DNA of 64,000 nucleotides from an uncultured Hyphomonadaceae bacterium (GTDB lineage: Bacteria; Pseudomonadota; Alphaproteobacteria; Caulobacterales; Maricaulaceae): contig CAJXPX010000009.1 in the NCBI GenBank assembly GCA_913058335.1, positions 1-64,000 on the forward strand, given 5' to 3'. Shown here piece by piece: positions 31,154 to 40,272 of the stretch. A program made the translations under genes and the position numbers. The notes beneath the pieces are model-generated. The model was given only the letters and a program-made list of their open reading frames with translations, ran no database searches and had not been told where the DNA came from. How positions within the stretch are numbered: position 1 is the stretch's first letter; each line of letters begins with the position of its first letter.

Positions 31154-31615
31154 TTACGCGTGCAAAATAGCCGCAATCGCTTCGAGACCTTTCTGATCTT
31201 CGGTGTCGAAGGAGTTTAGAGAGATGCTGTCTACATCTAATACGGCCATAAGCTCTCCTTGCGCATTTACCACGGGCACGACGATTTCAGAATTTGTCTG
31301 ACTGTCACAGGCGATATGTCCGGGAAAGGCATGAACATCGTCTACGATGAGGGTCTTTTTCTGCGTTGCACAGGCTCCGCAAACGCCGCGTGAAAATGGA
31401 ATACGAAGACAGCCAAGCGTACCCTGATAGGGCCCGACAACAAGCTCGTTCTCCTTGAGCGGATCCACCTCATAAAACCCGGTCCAAAAGAAATAATCGA
31501 ACTTCTGCGCCAAAAGACACGATGCCGTGGCGTAACGGGCCGTTATCGAAGTTTCCCCCTTAATCACAGCTTGAATTTCTTCGAGTGTCTCTTGGTATTT
31601 TTTGGTTTTGGTCAT
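31154..31615 (-). CDS. GAF domain protein, probable free methionine-(R)-sulfoxide reductase
   Basis: FDYFFWTGFYEV; LGCLRIPFSRGVCGACATQKKTLIVDDVHAFPGHIACDSQTNSEIVVPV; start at ATG 31615. Confidence 0.88.
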   Translation of the reverse strand: MTKTKKYQETLEEIQAVIKGETSITARYATASCLLAQKFDYFFWTGFYEVDPLKENELVVGPYQGTLGCLRIPFSRGVCGACATQKKTLIVDDVHAFPGHIACDSQTNSEIVVPVVNAQGELMAVLDVDSISLNSFDTEDQKGLEAIAAILHA

Positions 31616-31658
31616 GGGAGGCAAGTAAGGCGGAGGTGTCTTTCTGGCAAGGTAGGAC

Positions 31659-32651
31659 TTACGCGTTTTGAAGGATATAGTCAGCGACGGCAAAGCCTGA
31701 CATCGCGGCCCCTTCAACCCGACCGCCTTGGCACCAGTCACCGATTGCAAATAGATTTTGCTCCGGATCGCAAAGAAAAGGTGTCTCAGGAGAGTTTTCA
31801 ACACTCGCGTAAAGCCAACGGTGCAAGGTGACATGTTCTGGCTGGGTTAAGTCAAGTCGTGTCAAAGCCGCCGTAACCTCCATCATGATGGATTGCACTT
31901 CATTGCTATCTTTTTCTAAATTGGCATTAGACCACTCCGGCGCGGCGTGAACTACCAATGTTCCCAAATTATTGACCCGGCCCGGCTTGGCACTATTGAC
32001 CGCCAGCCAGGAGACGGGCAAATCATTTATCCGCAAGCTCTCCCATCCGGGGTCAATTAGGCTCTTCAATCCTACCATCAAAGCGAAACAGGCATTCATT
32101 TTGGCCGATTTCAAATAATCTCTCTGTTTAAAGTCGTCGGGCAGGATATTTATGGCTTGTTCAGGTGGAGCGGTACAGATCACGATGTCGAAACCACTCC
32201 GATCCTGATCTGCTCCGCCCTCTGAACATTCGAAACCAATTGTCCATAGCCCGTCTTGACCTCGGCGGAGGGAAGACACTTTATGCTCTTTAATGATGTC
32301 GAGTCCGTCAGCCACATATTTTGCAAAGCTATTCATTCTCGGCGTTCCGACCCATCGATCCCGTCCCTTATCTGTCGTCAATAATCCTTTTTTTAAGAAT
32401 AAGAATCGCCCTTCCCACCGGGCAGCAGCACCCTTACTTTCTGCCTTTAAGACCAAGCTGCGAAATCTGTTTTCTGTCACCGTGAAATATTGCGCGCCGT
32501 GATCATACTCGTATGGCCCAGCATACCGGCTCGACAAACGACCCCCAACCCCGCGAGATTTTTCGAATACTGTAACACTATGCCCGGCCTCTCTAAGCTC
32601 TTTGGCAGCACACAGGCCTGAAACACCGGCTCCAATTATTGCAATTCTCAT
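31659..32651 (-). CDS. NAD(P)/FAD-dependent oxidoreductase (renalase-like)
   Basis: MRIAIIGAGVSGLCAAKELREAGHSVTVFEKSRGVGGRLSSR dinucleotide-binding motif; GDWCQGGRVEGAAMSG. Confidence 0.88.
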   Translation of the reverse strand: MRIAIIGAGVSGLCAAKELREAGHSVTVFEKSRGVGGRLSSRYAGPYEYDHGAQYFTVTENRFRSLVLKAESKGAAARWEGRFLFLKKGLLTTDKGRDRWVGTPRMNSFAKYVADGLDIIKEHKVSSLRRGQDGLWTIGFECSEGGADQDRSGFDIVICTAPPEQAINILPDDFKQRDYLKSAKMNACFALMVGLKSLIDPGWESLRINDLPVSWLAVNSAKPGRVNNLGTLVVHAAPEWSNANLEKDSNEVQSIMMEVTAALTRLDLTQPEHVTLHRWLYASVENSPETPFLCDPEQNLFAIGDWCQGGRVEGAAMSGFAVADYILQNA

Positions 32652-32961
32652 CCTTATCCCTCTTCTGCCTATTATTTCAGGTCAGATTTTGTTGTTTTCT
32701 GGCTCTTCTGACGAAAGCAGCGCCCTGTTCAGGGCAATATCAAGAAATATCCATCCAAGTCTCTATTATGCGCTTCCCTGAACTTTTCCAAAGCCTCTGT
32801 AATGAGTCTATCCTTGACTTAAATGGCTTCATATAGTGGAAGTTAATGAGGTCACGATCATGAATTAATGCATGTAATGACAGCGATGTCATGACGTTTT
32901 ATTGCATGTAATGTTAAACTAGAAAAGTTTATACGACTTAGGACCTATAAAGGATAATTGT

Positions 32962-33972
32962 ATGACCACTCGCCTCGCCATTAACGGATTTGGACGCATT
33001 GGCCGCAATGTGCTGCGCGCCCTGTATGAGCAAGGCCGGGACGATCTTCAAGTCGTCGCGATTAACGATTTATGGTCGACAGATAATTTGGCGCATCTGC
33101 TGAAATATGATTCCGTTCATGGACGGTTCCCCGGTACGATTAAAGCCACGGAAAACAGTCTGGATATCGGCCAAGGCCTAATACAAGTCACCTCCGTACG
33201 GAATCTGGAAGACCAGAATTGGGCGGACAATCAAGTTGATATTGTCTTGGAATGTACAGGCATCTTTACGGCTCGTGAGGCGGCAGCAAAGCATCTCGAC
33301 GCCGGCGCGAAACGTGTTCTAATTTCTGCGCCCGGAGACAATGCAGATAAAACTATTGTTTATGGCGTAAATCATGACAAATTGACCAAAGATGACCACG
33401 TTGTATCAAACGGTTCCTGCACAACAAATGCCCTCGCCCCTCTGGCAAAAGTTTTAAATGATGCGTTTGGAATTGACTCAGGATTTATGACGACCGTTCA
33501 TTCCTATACAGGCGACCAGCCCACGCTAGATACAATCCACCGCAAGGATTTCAACCGAGGAAGGGCCGCCGCGCTTTCTATGATTCCGACATCTACTGGT
33601 GCTGCCAAAGCCATCGGTCTGGTGATGCCGGAACTAGAAGGAAAGCTCGACGGGAAAGCTATCCGCGTTCCGACTCCTAATGTTTCGGTTGTTGATTTAG
33701 TCGTAAATACAAAAAACGCCGCCACACTCGAAAATGTCAACGCCGCCTTTGCCAAGGCCGCAAACGGGGAGCTGAAAGGTGTTTTGCAAATTATCGAAGA
33801 TAAAACCGTCTCTATCGACTTAAATCACGACCCACACTCCTCAAGCTTTATGACAGGAGAAACCGTTATCATAAATAACAAGATGATTCGTGTCCTCAGC
33901 TGGTATGATAATGAATGGGGCTTCTCGAACCGTATGCTGGACACAGCTGCTGAAATAGCAAAATTTTTATAA
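32962..33972 (+). CDS. gap: Glyceraldehyde-3-phosphate dehydrogenase, type I
   Basis: LAINGFGRIGRNVLRAL; SNGSCTTNALAP active site; WYDNEWGFSNRM. Confidence 0.96.
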   Translation: MTTRLAINGFGRIGRNVLRALYEQGRDDLQVVAINDLWSTDNLAHLLKYDSVHGRFPGTIKATENSLDIGQGLIQVTSVRNLEDQNWADNQVDIVLECTGIFTAREAAAKHLDAGAKRVLISAPGDNADKTIVYGVNHDKLTKDDHVVSNGSCTTNALAPLAKVLNDAFGIDSGFMTTVHSYTGDQPTLDTIHRKDFNRGRAAALSMIPTSTGAAKAIGLVMPELEGKLDGKAIRVPTPNVSVVDLVVNTKNAATLENVNAAFAKAANGELKGVLQIIEDKTVSIDLNHDPHSSSFMTGETVIINNKMIRVLSWYDNEWGFSNRMLDTAAEIAKFL

Positions 33973-34056
33973 GGTATTAAGAACATTACACGCCCAATTA
34001 AATCTGACGAACTTCTGACGCGGCTGCAAGCCCGGCTTGCTGAGCACAAAAAAGAC

Positions 34057-36822
34057 ATGAATGAGGATCCGCAAGCTAACGCTGTAAAAGTCCTCGCTTA
34101 CGACATTTCCAAAGATGTGGAAGAGCGTAAAATCGCTTTTCGGCATATCGAAGAACTTGTCAAACAGCTCTCAGACAGAGGCGCAATAGAACGTATCCGG
34201 CGCCTGCGCCGCCGTTCAGGCCTGGATCAAATAGAAACCTTGGAAGCGCGCATCACGGATATTGCCAAAGCGCAAGCGGCCAAAGGATGGGACAGTTACA
34301 AGGTTTGGGCAGAAAAGCCGGGCTTGGGAATCGTTCTGACAGCTCATCCTACCTTCTCGCTTTCCCGCGATATACGCAATTGTCTTGGGGCTCTCGCCTC
34401 GAAGAAAGATGGTGAGTTTGAAGATGAGATCGAAGCCTTAAAATCTTACCCTTATCTTCCAAAGCGGGCTCCAACGCTGATTGAAGAACATGAAGACACC
34501 CAAACCACTCTGGAGCGCATTCAAAGATCATTGAACCGGATCAATCGAAAAGTCCTTGATATCGCCCGAGAAAACTTCCCCGAAAGCTGGTCATATCTGA
34601 CCCCTCATTTGGCGGACGCTTATAGCTGGGTCGGATATGATATTGATGGCCGCACAGATATTTCGTGGGGGGATGCCCTTCGTTTAAGGCTGTCAGAAAA
34701 GCATACACAGCTAGGTCGTTATTTGAAAACAGCGCAAGACCTTCAATCCAAAGGCAAACTCGAAGCCAAAAGTGAAGCCGCGCTGGATACCCTCATCGAC
34801 AAATTATCAGATGCCCAGACGAGCGCAAAACGTGATCTGGCACTTTTTGAGAAAGATATTACTCAACCCGAAAATCTGGTTGCAGCGGCGAATAACCTTA
34901 CTCGCAGCTCGACCCGGCGGTTTACCAATCTTGATCTGGCGATTGAACTAATCGACAAAGCCATTTCCGGTGCAAATGAAGAATTGGCCTCCAGCCTAAT
35001 CATTTTACGTTCCCAAATGGTTGCTTTTGGTTTGGGAACGGCCCGGATTCATTTCCGACTGAATGCGCGTCACGTTATTTCGGCGATCCGCCCCATTTTC
35101 GGAATGGATCAGCAATCCTCCGACAATCGGACTTTGCTGAATAAAGCCACAAAACTAACAAAATCTGTTAAAGCGCAACCCGTTAATTTCGCCTCTCTTG
35201 CCCTTGAGAAAAGTACTGCACATGAGAAAATGATCCTCTCTGCGCAAATGCATAAATATATCGATGACAAGACGCCTATCCGGTTATTGATTGCGGAAAC
35301 CGAAGACAGCCTTGTGCCATTGGGCGTTTTATATCTGGCGCGTCTTTACGGCTTGGAAAACCATTTAGACATTTCTCCACTGTTTGAGACAGCGGACGCC
35401 CTCAATAATGGCGGACGTATCATTGGCAAAATGCTGAATAATCCGGTGTACAAGGATTACGTTAAATCCCGCGGGGTCTTTGCCATTCAAACCGGTTTTT
35501 CGGATGCCGGGCGGTTCATGGGGCAAATTCCGGCCACCCTCGCGATTGAGCGGCTTCACTCTCATTTTGCGCATCAAATGGCCAAGAATGAAATGAAGGA
35601 CGTTACCGCACTTGTCTTTAACACCCACGGCGAAGGTCTGGGACGGGGCGGACATCCCGGCAAAATTCACGAGCGCGTCGACTACGCCATGAGCCCTTGG
35701 GCAATACGTCAGTTTGAAAAACGTGACGTCCATCTTTGCCATGAAGTGAGTTTTCAAGGCGGGGACGGATTTCTCTGGTTTCAAACCCCAACACTTTCTG
35801 ACGCCACAGCGCAGTCTCTTCTGGCCGCGCGATACGCTGATCGAAGCGCCGCCGAAGAGGATAGCTTCTATACGGAAAATGATTTTTCTTGGGACGTATT
35901 CCGAACTATCGGGTCAGAACAGGATAGTCTGTATCGGGATCCGAATTACATAACGATTCTCGGTGGGTTTGGGCAGAACCTCCTTATCCCAACAGGCTCA
36001 CGGGCGGTGAAAAGGGCAGCCCCGGGCAGCGGGGCAGATATGTTTAATCCGCGCCAGTTGCGAGCTATTCCGCATAACGCCATTTTGCAGCAATTCGGAG
36101 CCCCCGCAAATATCATCTTTGGGATTGGCCGAGCCGCCGCAATTGATAGCGAAAAATTTGAAAGCCTGTTGGAAACCTCTGCGAGAGCGAGGTCTATTTT
36201 CGGGCTTGCAGCGATTTCTATGAGCCGGACGCAGCTCTCCGCTCTAACAGCTTATGGCCGTTTGTTTGATCCGGGATTTTGGATTAGCCGCGCGCTCTCT
36301 GGAAATGAACCCATCTTGGCCGAACGCTCATTGATCGTAGCCGAAACGCTGAGCCAGTCTGCCTGGCGCTCACAGATTATGGATTTGGCCAACCGCCTTC
36401 GTATGGATCAATTTAATGCCCTCGCCGCATTCAATAAAAGCGATTTGGCCTGTACCGATTGTGACCCTGAAACGCTTAAAATCCTCCACGCACTCCGGCT
36501 TGCCGTGGTAATGAAGATGATGATTATCGCGACAGATCTGCCGGCCATCGGGGATGAAAATACATCACAGATGAACGTCTTGCAAAGGCTCCAGACCTTT
36601 CAAATCAACTCGATTCTGGAAGACCTTCGTCAACGCTATCCTGAAAAACGTGATGCCTTGAGCTGGACCGAAGATTTGGTCGAAAAATCAGGTGTTAAAT
36701 TGGGCGGCTCTGGTGGATACCCACATATCTCGGAAACAATTATTCGCCCACTTGAAAGGGCGTCAGAACTGGTGCGGCAAATCACCATTGCCATTACGCA
36801 CCATTATGACGCTTATGGATAG
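34057..36822 (+). CDS. ppc: Phosphoenolpyruvate carboxylase (true start may lie upstream, see findings)
   Basis: VLTAHPTFSLSRDIRN; FNTHGEGLGRGGHPG; SGGYPHISETIIRPLE. Confidence 0.9.
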   Translation: MNEDPQANAVKVLAYDISKDVEERKIAFRHIEELVKQLSDRGAIERIRRLRRRSGLDQIETLEARITDIAKAQAAKGWDSYKVWAEKPGLGIVLTAHPTFSLSRDIRNCLGALASKKDGEFEDEIEALKSYPYLPKRAPTLIEEHEDTQTTLERIQRSLNRINRKVLDIARENFPESWSYLTPHLADAYSWVGYDIDGRTDISWGDALRLRLSEKHTQLGRYLKTAQDLQSKGKLEAKSEAALDTLIDKLSDAQTSAKRDLALFEKDITQPENLVAAANNLTRSSTRRFTNLDLAIELIDKAISGANEELASSLIILRSQMVAFGLGTARIHFRLNARHVISAIRPIFGMDQQSSDNRTLLNKATKLTKSVKAQPVNFASLALEKSTAHEKMILSAQMHKYIDDKTPIRLLIAETEDSLVPLGVLYLARLYGLENHLDISPLFETADALNNGGRIIGKMLNNPVYKDYVKSRGVFAIQTGFSDAGRFMGQIPATLAIERLHSHFAHQMAKNEMKDVTALVFNTHGEGLGRGGHPGKIHERVDYAMSPWAIRQFEKRDVHLCHEVSFQGGDGFLWFQTPTLSDATAQSLLAARYADRSAAEEDSFYTENDFSWDVFRTIGSEQDSLYRDPNYITILGGFGQNLLIPTGSRAVKRAAPGSGADMFNPRQLRAIPHNAILQQFGAPANIIFGIGRAAAIDSEKFESLLETSARARSIFGLAAISMSRTQLSALTAYGRLFDPGFWISRALSGNEPILAERSLIVAETLSQSAWRSQIMDLANRLRMDQFNALAAFNKSDLACTDCDPETLKILHALRLAVVMKMMIIATDLPAIGDENTSQMNVLQRLQTFQINSILEDLRQRYPEKRDALSWTEDLVEKSGVKLGGSGGYPHISETIIRPLERASELVRQITIAITHHYDAYG

Positions 36823-36928
36823 TCCCTTTAAAAGGTAGGTTATTCTAAAATTGGTCTTTCCGAGCGTTTGATTTGCTTGCAAAGGCGTGGCAGATATTTA
36901 CGTGTCCTAAATTAAGTAAAGGCCTTAT

Positions 36929-38770
36929 ATGTCTGTTTCCCGCCGAACCGTCCTCCAAACGTCTGCGGCGGCAGCCGCAACCTCCGCTCTCGCCTTTAAC
37001 GGGTGCGCTACGCAATCCGTTGGAACAGGGCCGCAGTCCAATATGGATTTGATGAGTCAGGCAACAGACCTCCTCCTCAATGCCTATCCTGAAAGCGCCT
37101 CGAGCGCCGGAATTGACACAGGCAAATACCGTCACCTTAAATCTCAATTGACCGATAGATCACCTACCGGACAAATGGCGATCGAAAACGATGTGCGGGC
37201 AATGCTCGCTAAATTAAATCAGGTCGATACCTCAGCCCTCCAGGAGGAGGAAGCACTGACATTTGATGTCGTTCAGTCTGTTTTTGAAACAACTGTCGAG
37301 GGGTTTGACCTGCCCTATGGCGATGTAGCCTTGCTCAATTCTAATTGGTCTTACCGAAACAGCCCCTATGTTGTGGCGCAAAACACCGGAGCCTTTGTTG
37401 AGATTCCGAGCTTTCTCGACTCGTCTCACACTATAGAAGAGCACTCTGATGCCGACAGCTATCTTTTGCGGATGGAAGCATATGCCCAGCAACTTGACGG
37501 CGAAACAGAGCGCGTGCGGAAGAACGGCGATAGAGGCGTTATCCTACCTGACTTCCTGATGGAGAAAACACTTGGTCAGTTGAGAGGCGCCGACTCTAAA
37601 CCGGCCGAAGAGTGGGGTATTGTGAAAACCCTCGCGGCGAAGACCGCAGAATTTGGCACTCCTTTTGGGGAAAGAGCGGCCCTCTTGGCAGAAGAAAAAA
37701 TCCGGCCTGCTATTAAACGCCAAATCACAGCGCTGGAAACTTTTGCGCCCCGCGCTACGCCGAATGCCGGCGTTTGGGCTCTTCCGGAGGGGGGCGCCTA
37801 TTATGATTGGGCTTTAAAAGCTGGAACGACGACAAATATGTCTCCGGATGAAGTGCATCAAATGGGACTGGACGAACTTGCAAGCCTTCACGCACAAATG
37901 GATCCAATTCTTCGTTCTGCCGGATATACGACAGGGACGGTTGGCGACCGGATGACGGCTCTGTCAAAAGACCCGCGCTATCAATTTTCCAAAGGCGATA
38001 AAGGGCGCGCCGAAATTATGGCTTTTATTGAGGAGACCTTGGTCGATATTCGTGGCCGCCTTCCCCAAGCATTTGAAACTATGGTTCCGGGTTTCATGGA
38101 AGTCACTCGGATTGCGCCGGAAGTCGAGGCCGGCGCCCCGGGCGCATATGGCGGAGCTGGATCGATTGATGGCAAAAGCCCTGGCCATTTCTGGATAAAC
38201 CTGCGCACGACCGATCTGCACAGCAAATTCAGCCTGCCTGATTTGACGTATCACGAAGCCATTCCCGGTCATGTCTGGCAAGGCGAATATACGTTCAAAC
38301 AACCCCTCATCCGCTCTCTTTTGGCGTTTAATGCCTATTCCGAAGGCTGGGCTCTCTATGCTGAACAAATCGCGGATGAACTCGGCGTCTATGAAGACTT
38401 TCCAATAGGGCGACTAGGGTATCTCCAGTCATTGGCCTTCCGTGCTTGCCGTCTGGTCGTTGATACGGGGCTACATGCCAAACGCTGGACGCGAGAAGAG
38501 GCGATTGATTGGTTTGTTACGAATAACGGATCAAATCCGGAGGAAGTCCGTAGCGAAGTTGACCGTTACTGCGCCTGGCCGGGCCAAGCCTGCGGTTATA
38601 AAGTCGGCCATAGCGCGATTGTCGGGCTCCGGGAAAAAGCTAAAGCCGAATTAGGCAATAAATTTGATTATAGAGGATTCAATGATGCCGTCGTGCTGGG
38701 GGGCAGTGTCCCAATGACCGTCCTTGGTGAAGTCATTGATAAATATATTGAGCGGGAAATGCGCGCTTAA
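36929..38770 (+). CDS. DUF885 family protein with Tat/lipoprotein-like leader
   Basis: SRRTVLQTSAAAAATSALAFNGCA leader; YHEAIPGHVWQGEYT (HExxH-like) and AYSEGWALYAEQIADELG typical of DUF885. Confidence 0.9.
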   Translation: MSVSRRTVLQTSAAAAATSALAFNGCATQSVGTGPQSNMDLMSQATDLLLNAYPESASSAGIDTGKYRHLKSQLTDRSPTGQMAIENDVRAMLAKLNQVDTSALQEEEALTFDVVQSVFETTVEGFDLPYGDVALLNSNWSYRNSPYVVAQNTGAFVEIPSFLDSSHTIEEHSDADSYLLRMEAYAQQLDGETERVRKNGDRGVILPDFLMEKTLGQLRGADSKPAEEWGIVKTLAAKTAEFGTPFGERAALLAEEKIRPAIKRQITALETFAPRATPNAGVWALPEGGAYYDWALKAGTTTNMSPDEVHQMGLDELASLHAQMDPILRSAGYTTGTVGDRMTALSKDPRYQFSKGDKGRAEIMAFIEETLVDIRGRLPQAFETMVPGFMEVTRIAPEVEAGAPGAYGGAGSIDGKSPGHFWINLRTTDLHSKFSLPDLTYHEAIPGHVWQGEYTFKQPLIRSLLAFNAYSEGWALYAEQIADELGVYEDFPIGRLGYLQSLAFRACRLVVDTGLHAKRWTREEAIDWFVTNNGSNPEEVRSEVDRYCAWPGQACGYKVGHSAIVGLREKAKAELGNKFDYRGFNDAVVLGGSVPMTVLGEVIDKYIEREMRA

Positions 38771-38779
38771 TTATAGGAG

Positions 38780-39445
38780 TTAAATTCCGACGATCCTTTG
38801 CACGATCTTGGGTATCCAACTTTTCATCAATAAAGGGCCTTGCGTCATCACCAGACAGATACAGTCCTCGCCTTTATCAATATGAGGGGCATGAGTGACT
38901 GTATCATCTTCAATGTGGAGATCACCGCGGCGGTAAGTTGTCTCGCCGACCCTGTAACTACCGGTCAGGATCAAAGACCATTCTTCACCTTTATGGGAAT
39001 GATCCGGCATTTTCATGCCACCCTTTGCTTTTAAAAGATAAAGCCTTTCGCCCTCTTCATATCGGCGATTGCCCAAAACGTCATGCACAGCCACACCTGG
39101 AACCATAGACCGCCATTTCAAATCTTTAAGTCCATGCCCCAAGACAGAGCGAAGTGTTTTAGGCGCCAAGCCCCGGCCAAAGGCCTGTGTCTCTTCATCG
39201 CTGTCACCTTCTGGCAGTTTCGCTAGCACCTCCTCTAGAAAATCAGGGGATAATGAAACAGATTGTGTTTCGCCCAAAAAGCTTGTCGCGATCTCTTCTT
39301 GAAAAGAAATCTCTTCGGCCACCGTGTCGGAAATCTCACTTTGGCAGGCCATTATGAAATGTTTAGCCGGGCTAAGATTGCCCAAGGCGTAATCCATTAT
39401 GGACGTCTCTGAGGTCACGACATTATTTTTTGAGAGCAAGCTCAT
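38780..39445 (-). CDS. ChrR-like cupin anti-sigma factor
   Basis: C-terminal cupin MPDHSHKGEEWSLILTGSYRVGETTYRRGDLHIEDDTVTHAP; start overlaps sigma factor stop. Confidence 0.85.
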   Translation of the reverse strand: MSLLSKNNVVTSETSIMDYALGNLSPAKHFIMACQSEISDTVAEEISFQEEIATSFLGETQSVSLSPDFLEEVLAKLPEGDSDEETQAFGRGLAPKTLRSVLGHGLKDLKWRSMVPGVAVHDVLGNRRYEEGERLYLLKAKGGMKMPDHSHKGEEWSLILTGSYRVGETTYRRGDLHIEDDTVTHAPHIDKGEDCICLVMTQGPLLMKSWIPKIVQRIVGI

Positions 39446-40125
39446 CGTATATTCTCTATTTCTCGAGCCATGTTCGATTTTAAAACCTGAATAGCGCTTC
39501 GAATACGCGTTTTAACAGTGCCAAGCGGAACACCAACTTCAGAGGCAATTTCCTTATGTGTCTTAAATTCCATATAGGCCAAACGAATGGCCGTTTGTTG
39601 CGGCGCGGATAATCGTGCAATTTGTTTTTTTAAAATGTCTGAATTTTCCTGCGACATGAAGTTATGTTCCGCCGAGGGGACTTCGTCATCTGCGATGACC
39701 TTCATCAGTTCAGGGTCACGAACATCCATGCGACCATGTTTGCGTTTATAATCTATCCACCGGTTCCGGGTCATACGGTAAACCCAAGTGGCAAAGCTGG
39801 CTTTGGACGGATCGAATTTATGGGCCTTCGTCCATACCTTTATCATTATGTCCTGAACTATGTCTTCTGCTGTGTCCGCGCCCACACCTCTTGCCATAAG
39901 CCAGCCTTTTAGCTTGGGGCCATAAATTTCGAACAAATCTGAAAGAGCTTTCGCGTCTTTTCTCTCAGCAATATTATGCAGCCACTGTGCATCCCGGCGC
40001 GCCGCACCCACACTCTTTTTAGACGCTGTCCGGCCAAAATTCTGGCCGGGTTTAGGGCTGGGCATGCTTTTCCCTTCTGCCTGCGGTGACTTTGAAATCT
40101 TATCTTCCACAATCGACAAAGTCAT
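39442..40125 (-). CDS. RNA polymerase ECF-type sigma-70 factor
   Basis: AEDIVQDIMIKVWTKAHKFDPSKASFATWVYRMTRNRWIDYKRK; sigma4 HKEIASEVGVPLGTVKTRIRSA. Confidence 0.92.
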   Translation of the reverse strand: MTLSIVEDKISKSPQAEGKSMPSPKPGQNFGRTASKKSVGAARRDAQWLHNIAERKDAKALSDLFEIYGPKLKGWLMARGVGADTAEDIVQDIMIKVWTKAHKFDPSKASFATWVYRMTRNRWIDYKRKHGRMDVRDPELMKVIADDEVPSAEHNFMSQENSDILKKQIARLSAPQQTAIRLAYMEFKTHKEIASEVGVPLGTVKTRIRSAIQVLKSNMAREIENIR

Positions 40126-40272
40126 GACAAATCCAAGCTGAAAAAATAAAACACTCGATTTGACTACGTTTCTCTTTGACTGTTGGATTTACTTCCCCCT
40201 TTTTTAAATCTTATGATTTTAAGCTACATATAGCGACCTTGCCAAACTCCTCATGATAGCCATATTGGAGCC

